From CAZNLS01 sp964573895 (GTDB taxonomy: Bacteria > Acidobacteriota > Aminicenantia > UBA2199): a stretch of DNA of 8,156 nucleotides. Positions 6,310 through 8,156 of this stretch are shown piece by piece (the stretch's first letter is position 1; each line of letters opens with the position of its first letter). The translations under genes and the position numbers were made by a program. Under the pieces are notes generated by a model that ran no database searches, was not told where the DNA came from, and saw only the letters and a list, made by a program, of their open reading frames with translations. Location: assembly GCA_964573895.1 (NCBI GenBank), contig CAZNLS010000111.1, positions 1 to 8,156 on the forward strand, read 5' to 3'.

Positions 6310-7752
6310 TTAATAGGATTTTGCATAAATAACGCTTGTTTCAGACTTTTTTTTGCAGACTGCACAGTTTTCATTTTTTCCCCTTATCTCTCCCAGCATT
6401 ACCCTGATTGTTGCCGCAAGTTCATCTTTTACTTTTGATTCACATTCAGGATCACCGCACCATCCGGTTATTACAAACCCCCTTTCTTTCTCGATTATAG
6501 CTTTAAGTTCTGCAAAATCAGAACAAATTCTGGTATTATTTTTCATCTTTTCCTGTGCATTTTTCAGCAGGTTCGACTGGATTGTATCCAGAAGATTAGT
6601 CAGCTTCTCTTCTATTTCCGCCATTTTTACAAATTGTTTCTTTCTCTCTATCCTTTCGACAAGCACAACCTGATCTTTTTCGATATCTTTAGGTCCTAAT
6701 TCGATTCTGACAGGCACGCCTTTCATTTCCCACTCCGAAAATTTCCAGCCGGGAGTATATGTATCACGATCATCAAGGTATACTCTTATGCCGGATTGTG
6801 CTAATTTTTTTTCAAGTTTTTGTGCTGTTGGTAATATTGTTTTTCGCCAATCCCCTTTTGAAATAGGTACAATTACAGCCTGTAACGGGGATATCTTTGG
6901 CGGGAGTATAAGTCCGGAGTCATCTCCATGCAGCATGATTACAGCACCGATAAGCCTGGTTGTTACTCCCCATGAGGTCTGCCAGCCGAATTCCAGTTTT
7001 TGATTCATATTTTCAAAACGAATGTTAAAAGCTTTGGAAAAGTTCTGCCCCAGATTATGAGATGTCCCGGCCTGGAGTGCCTTTCCATCAGGCATCAATG
7101 CTTCGATAGTGTAAGTTTTAACTGCTCCTGCGAATTTTTCATTGTCTGATTTACGGCCGCTTATAACCGGCAGGGCCAGGAATTTTTCAGCAAAATTTTT
7201 ATAAATTCCTAATATTTTTAACGTCTCTTCTTCTGCTTCTTTTTCAGTTGCATGTACCGTATGTCCCTCCTGCCAAAGAAATTCAGTCGTTCTGAGAAAA
7301 GGCTTGGTAACTTTTTCCCATCTCACAATATTTGCCCACTGATTGATTAAAACGGGAAGATCCCTCCATGATTTTATCCACTTAGAATACATTGAACAGA
7401 TAATTGCTTCCGAAGTTGGTCTTACTGCCAGTCTCTCTTCAAGTTTTTCATTTCCTCCCTCAGATACCCAGGCGACCTCCGGAGCAAATCCTTCCACATG
7501 CTCAGCCTCTTTTTTTAAAAAGCTTTCGGGAATAAAAAGTGGAAAGTATGCGTTCTTATGACCGGTATCTTTAAACATTTTATCGAGATTTTTCTGAATA
7601 TGCTCCCATATCTCATAGCCGTAGGGTCTGATCACCATGATTCCTTTCATAGGTGAGTAATCTGCCAGCTTAGTCCTTTTTATTACATCGACATACCATT
7701 TTGAGAAATCTTCCGATCTCTTTGTGATCTGCTTTATAAAATCATCTTTCAT
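6310..7752 (-). CDS. proS: Prolyl-tRNA synthetase, type 3 (archaeal/eukaryotic-like)
   Basis: This class II synthetase charges tRNA-Pro with proline in the cytoplasm. Counted from the ATG at 7752 it has 480 residues. Visible are RPTSE at 111-115, motif 2 FLRTTEFLWQEGHT at 152-165, motif 3 with GWQTSWGVTTRLIGA at 256-270, an anticodon-binding domain from about 290 to 400, and a C-terminal zinc domain with CGDPEC (C432, C437) and CAVC (C463, C466), ending in the KSY tail typical of this type. The editing insertion of the ordinary bacterial type is absent. A longer frame begins at a TTG (7782), but AGGAG five bases before the ATG at 7752, inside that extension, decides for the shorter form. It has a strong promoter of its own, and heads the minus-strand array that may be read through into the FHA gene 42 bases downstream. 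Confidence 0.96.
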   Translation of the reverse strand: MKDDFIKQITKRSEDFSKWYVDVIKRTKLADYSPMKGIMVIRPYGYEIWEHIQKNLDKMFKDTGHKNAYFPLFIPESFLKKEAEHVEGFAPEVAWVSEGGNEKLEERLAVRPTSEAIICSMYSKWIKSWRDLPVLINQWANIVRWEKVTKPFLRTTEFLWQEGHTVHATEKEAEEETLKILGIYKNFAEKFLALPVISGRKSDNEKFAGAVKTYTIEALMPDGKALQAGTSHNLGQNFSKAFNIRFENMNQKLEFGWQTSWGVTTRLIGAVIMLHGDDSGLILPPKISPLQAVIVPISKGDWRKTILPTAQKLEKKLAQSGIRVYLDDRDTYTPGWKFSEWEMKGVPVRIELGPKDIEKDQVVLVERIERKKQFVKMAEIEEKLTNLLDTIQSNLLKNAQEKMKNNTRICSDFAELKAIIEKERGFVITGWCGDPECESKVKDELAATIRVMLGEIRGKNENCAVCKKKSETSVIYAKSY

Positions 7753-7757
7753 CTCAA

Positions 7758-7762
7758 CTCCT
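7758..7762 (-). promoter_or_regulatory. Shine-Dalgarno site deciding the proS start
   Basis: AGGAG on the minus strand followed by TTGAG and the ATG at 7752 gives an ideal five-base spacing. It lies inside the longer TTG-initiated frame, so the ATG is the likely start. Confidence 0.85.
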
Positions 7763-7816
7763 GAAAATTCATAATTGACCAAGAACTTCTGAATTTAACA
7801 TTTAATATATTGAGGA

Positions 7817-7845
7817 TTTATAGCAAAATATTCAAACAACGTCAA
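7817..7845 (-). promoter_or_regulatory. Sigma-70 promoter of proS
   Basis: On the minus strand TTGACG (7845-7840) and TATAAA (7822-7817) are separated by exactly 17 bp, and the -10 is extended (TGC before it). Transcription should start near 7810, giving a leader of roughly 58 bases. I see no convincing T-box or riboswitch structure in such a short leader. Confidence 0.75.
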
Positions 7846-7862
7846 ATAAAATGCCTTACATA

Positions 7863-7891
7863 TTGAAAATTAACAAAAAAAAGTGTACAAT
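7863..7891 (+). promoter_or_regulatory. Sigma-70 promoter of the K/E-rich gene
   Basis: TTGAAA (7863-7868) and TACAAT (7886-7891) are spaced by 17 bp. The expected start point near 7898 leaves a leader of about 23 bases containing the ribosome site. Its -35 box stands 17 bp from the -35 box of the divergent proS promoter, so one upstream-bound factor could affect both. Confidence 0.7.
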
Positions 7892-7909
7892 TGCCTTTAT
7901 TGAAAAATC

Positions 7910-7914
7910 AGGAG
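7910..7914 (+). promoter_or_regulatory. Shine-Dalgarno site of the K/E-rich gene
   Basis: AGGAG followed by six bases (TATTAA) and ATG at 7921 is a textbook ribosome site. It is the main evidence that the plus strand here is coding. Confidence 0.85.
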
Positions 7915-7920
7915 TATTAA

Positions 7921-8156
7921 ATGCCGGATGAGAAAAAAACAGTAGAAAAAACTGAACAAAAAGAAGATGTCAGCAAGGAAAAAGAAGAAGAAAAACAACA
8001 AAAGAGTGCAAAAGCAGTTGTAGAAGAAAATAAAGCTGATAAGGAAAAAAAAATTAAGAGTAAAGAAAGTGAACAGGAAAATAAAGAAGTAAAACCCGAT
8101 CCGAAATTAAAAAGCACAACTAAAAAAGAGAGCGGAGAAGAAACAAAAGTTGAAAG
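7921..8156 (+). CDS. Lys/Glu-rich protein, N-terminal part only (runs off window)
   Basis: An ATG with a good promoter and AGGAG site opens a frame with no stop up to the window edge (78 full codons). The visible sequence begins MPDEKKTVEKTEQKEDVSKE and contains, by my count, 22 Lys and 19 Glu, with no aromatic residue, no Cys and no His. It must be disordered or helical and solvent-exposed, with no signal peptide or membrane segment. Such charged extensions precede the folded part of proteins like translation factor IF-2, transcription terminator Rho, RNase E/G-type enzymes or some ribosomal proteins in certain bacteria, but nothing seen here chooses between these. It is divergent from proS. 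A 66-residue frame on the opposite strand is only its shadow. The call as a gene is good; its function is unknown. Confidence 0.78.
   Translation, partial: MPDEKKTVEKTEQKEDVSKEKEEEKQQKSAKAVVEENKADKEKKIKSKESEQENKEVKPDPKLKSTTKKESGEETKVE

Noticed and set aside
6353..7561. Three plus-strand frames opposite proS
   Set aside because: They mirror the synthetase sequence, which is complete and well conserved; no independent evidence of coding.
7753..7782. Ten-residue N-terminal extension of proS from a TTG codon
   Set aside because: A clean AGGAG with five-base spacing to the ATG at 7752 lies within the extension, and TTG is a weak start with no ribosome site in front.
7917..8117. Minus-strand 66-codon Ser/Phe/Leu-rich frame that looks like a membrane peptide
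   Set aside because: It is the reverse image of GAA/AAA-rich codons of the K/E-rich gene, whose promoter and ribosome site mark the plus strand as coding.
1..8156. Mobile element, CRISPR array, toxin-antitoxin or defence system
   Set aside because: No transposase, integrase, repeat array, terminal inverted repeat or recognised defence domain was found; composition looks even across the window.

Overview
The window is ordinary bacterial chromosome, visibly AT-rich (roughly one third G+C by eye), densely coded, with no rRNA, tRNA, CRISPR array, insertion sequence or phage gene that I can see. MurB shows a peptidoglycan-making bacterium. The lipobox protein and multi-span envelope protein suggest a developed, probably didermic, envelope. 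The prolyl-tRNA synthetase is the archaeal/eukaryotic-like type 3 form found in scattered bacterial phyla. The promoters look like normal sigma-70 elements (TTGAXX-17-TATAAT), which argues against Bacteroidota. I cannot name a phylum; a poorly sampled Gram-negative lineage is my best guess.

Layout: a plus-strand tatD gene (26-796) starts only 5 bases after a perfect extended -10 box. It runs head-on into, and overlaps by 33 bp, a six-gene minus-strand array. Read in transcription order (right to left) the array is: proS (7752-6310), a zinc-ribbon/FHA protein (6267-5752), a five-span membrane protein with a degenerate alkaline-phosphatase-superfamily domain (5746-4100), a beta-propeller lipoprotein (4055-2664), murB (2659-1733) and an intact alkaline-phosphatase-superfamily metalloenzyme (1720-764). 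Spacing is 5-44 bp throughout. Beyond proS a well-formed back-to-back promoter region (7753-7920) separates it from a plus-strand gene that leaves the window. That gene's first 78 residues are about half Lys plus Glu.

How it fits together: the array is best read as a housekeeping/envelope operon. proS has its own strong promoter and Shine-Dalgarno site. Two internal promoters, in front of the FHA gene and the lipoprotein gene, could re-initiate transcription. Both have 17-bp spacers and place the predicted transcription start at or within a base or two of the ATG, with no Shine-Dalgarno sequence, as does the tatD promoter. So the window suggests a mixed leadered/leaderless gene-expression style. 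The FHA-promoter spacer contains a 13-base homopolymer and the lipoprotein-promoter spacer an 18-bp perfect palindrome.

The most interesting items are: the leaderless-promoter pattern; the slippage-prone promoter spacer; the membrane protein that keeps the alkaline-phosphatase fold landmarks but lacks recognisable metal ligands, encoded three genes upstream of an intact superfamily member; and the charged, aromatic-free N-terminus of the last gene. I see no obvious new defence or mobile system.
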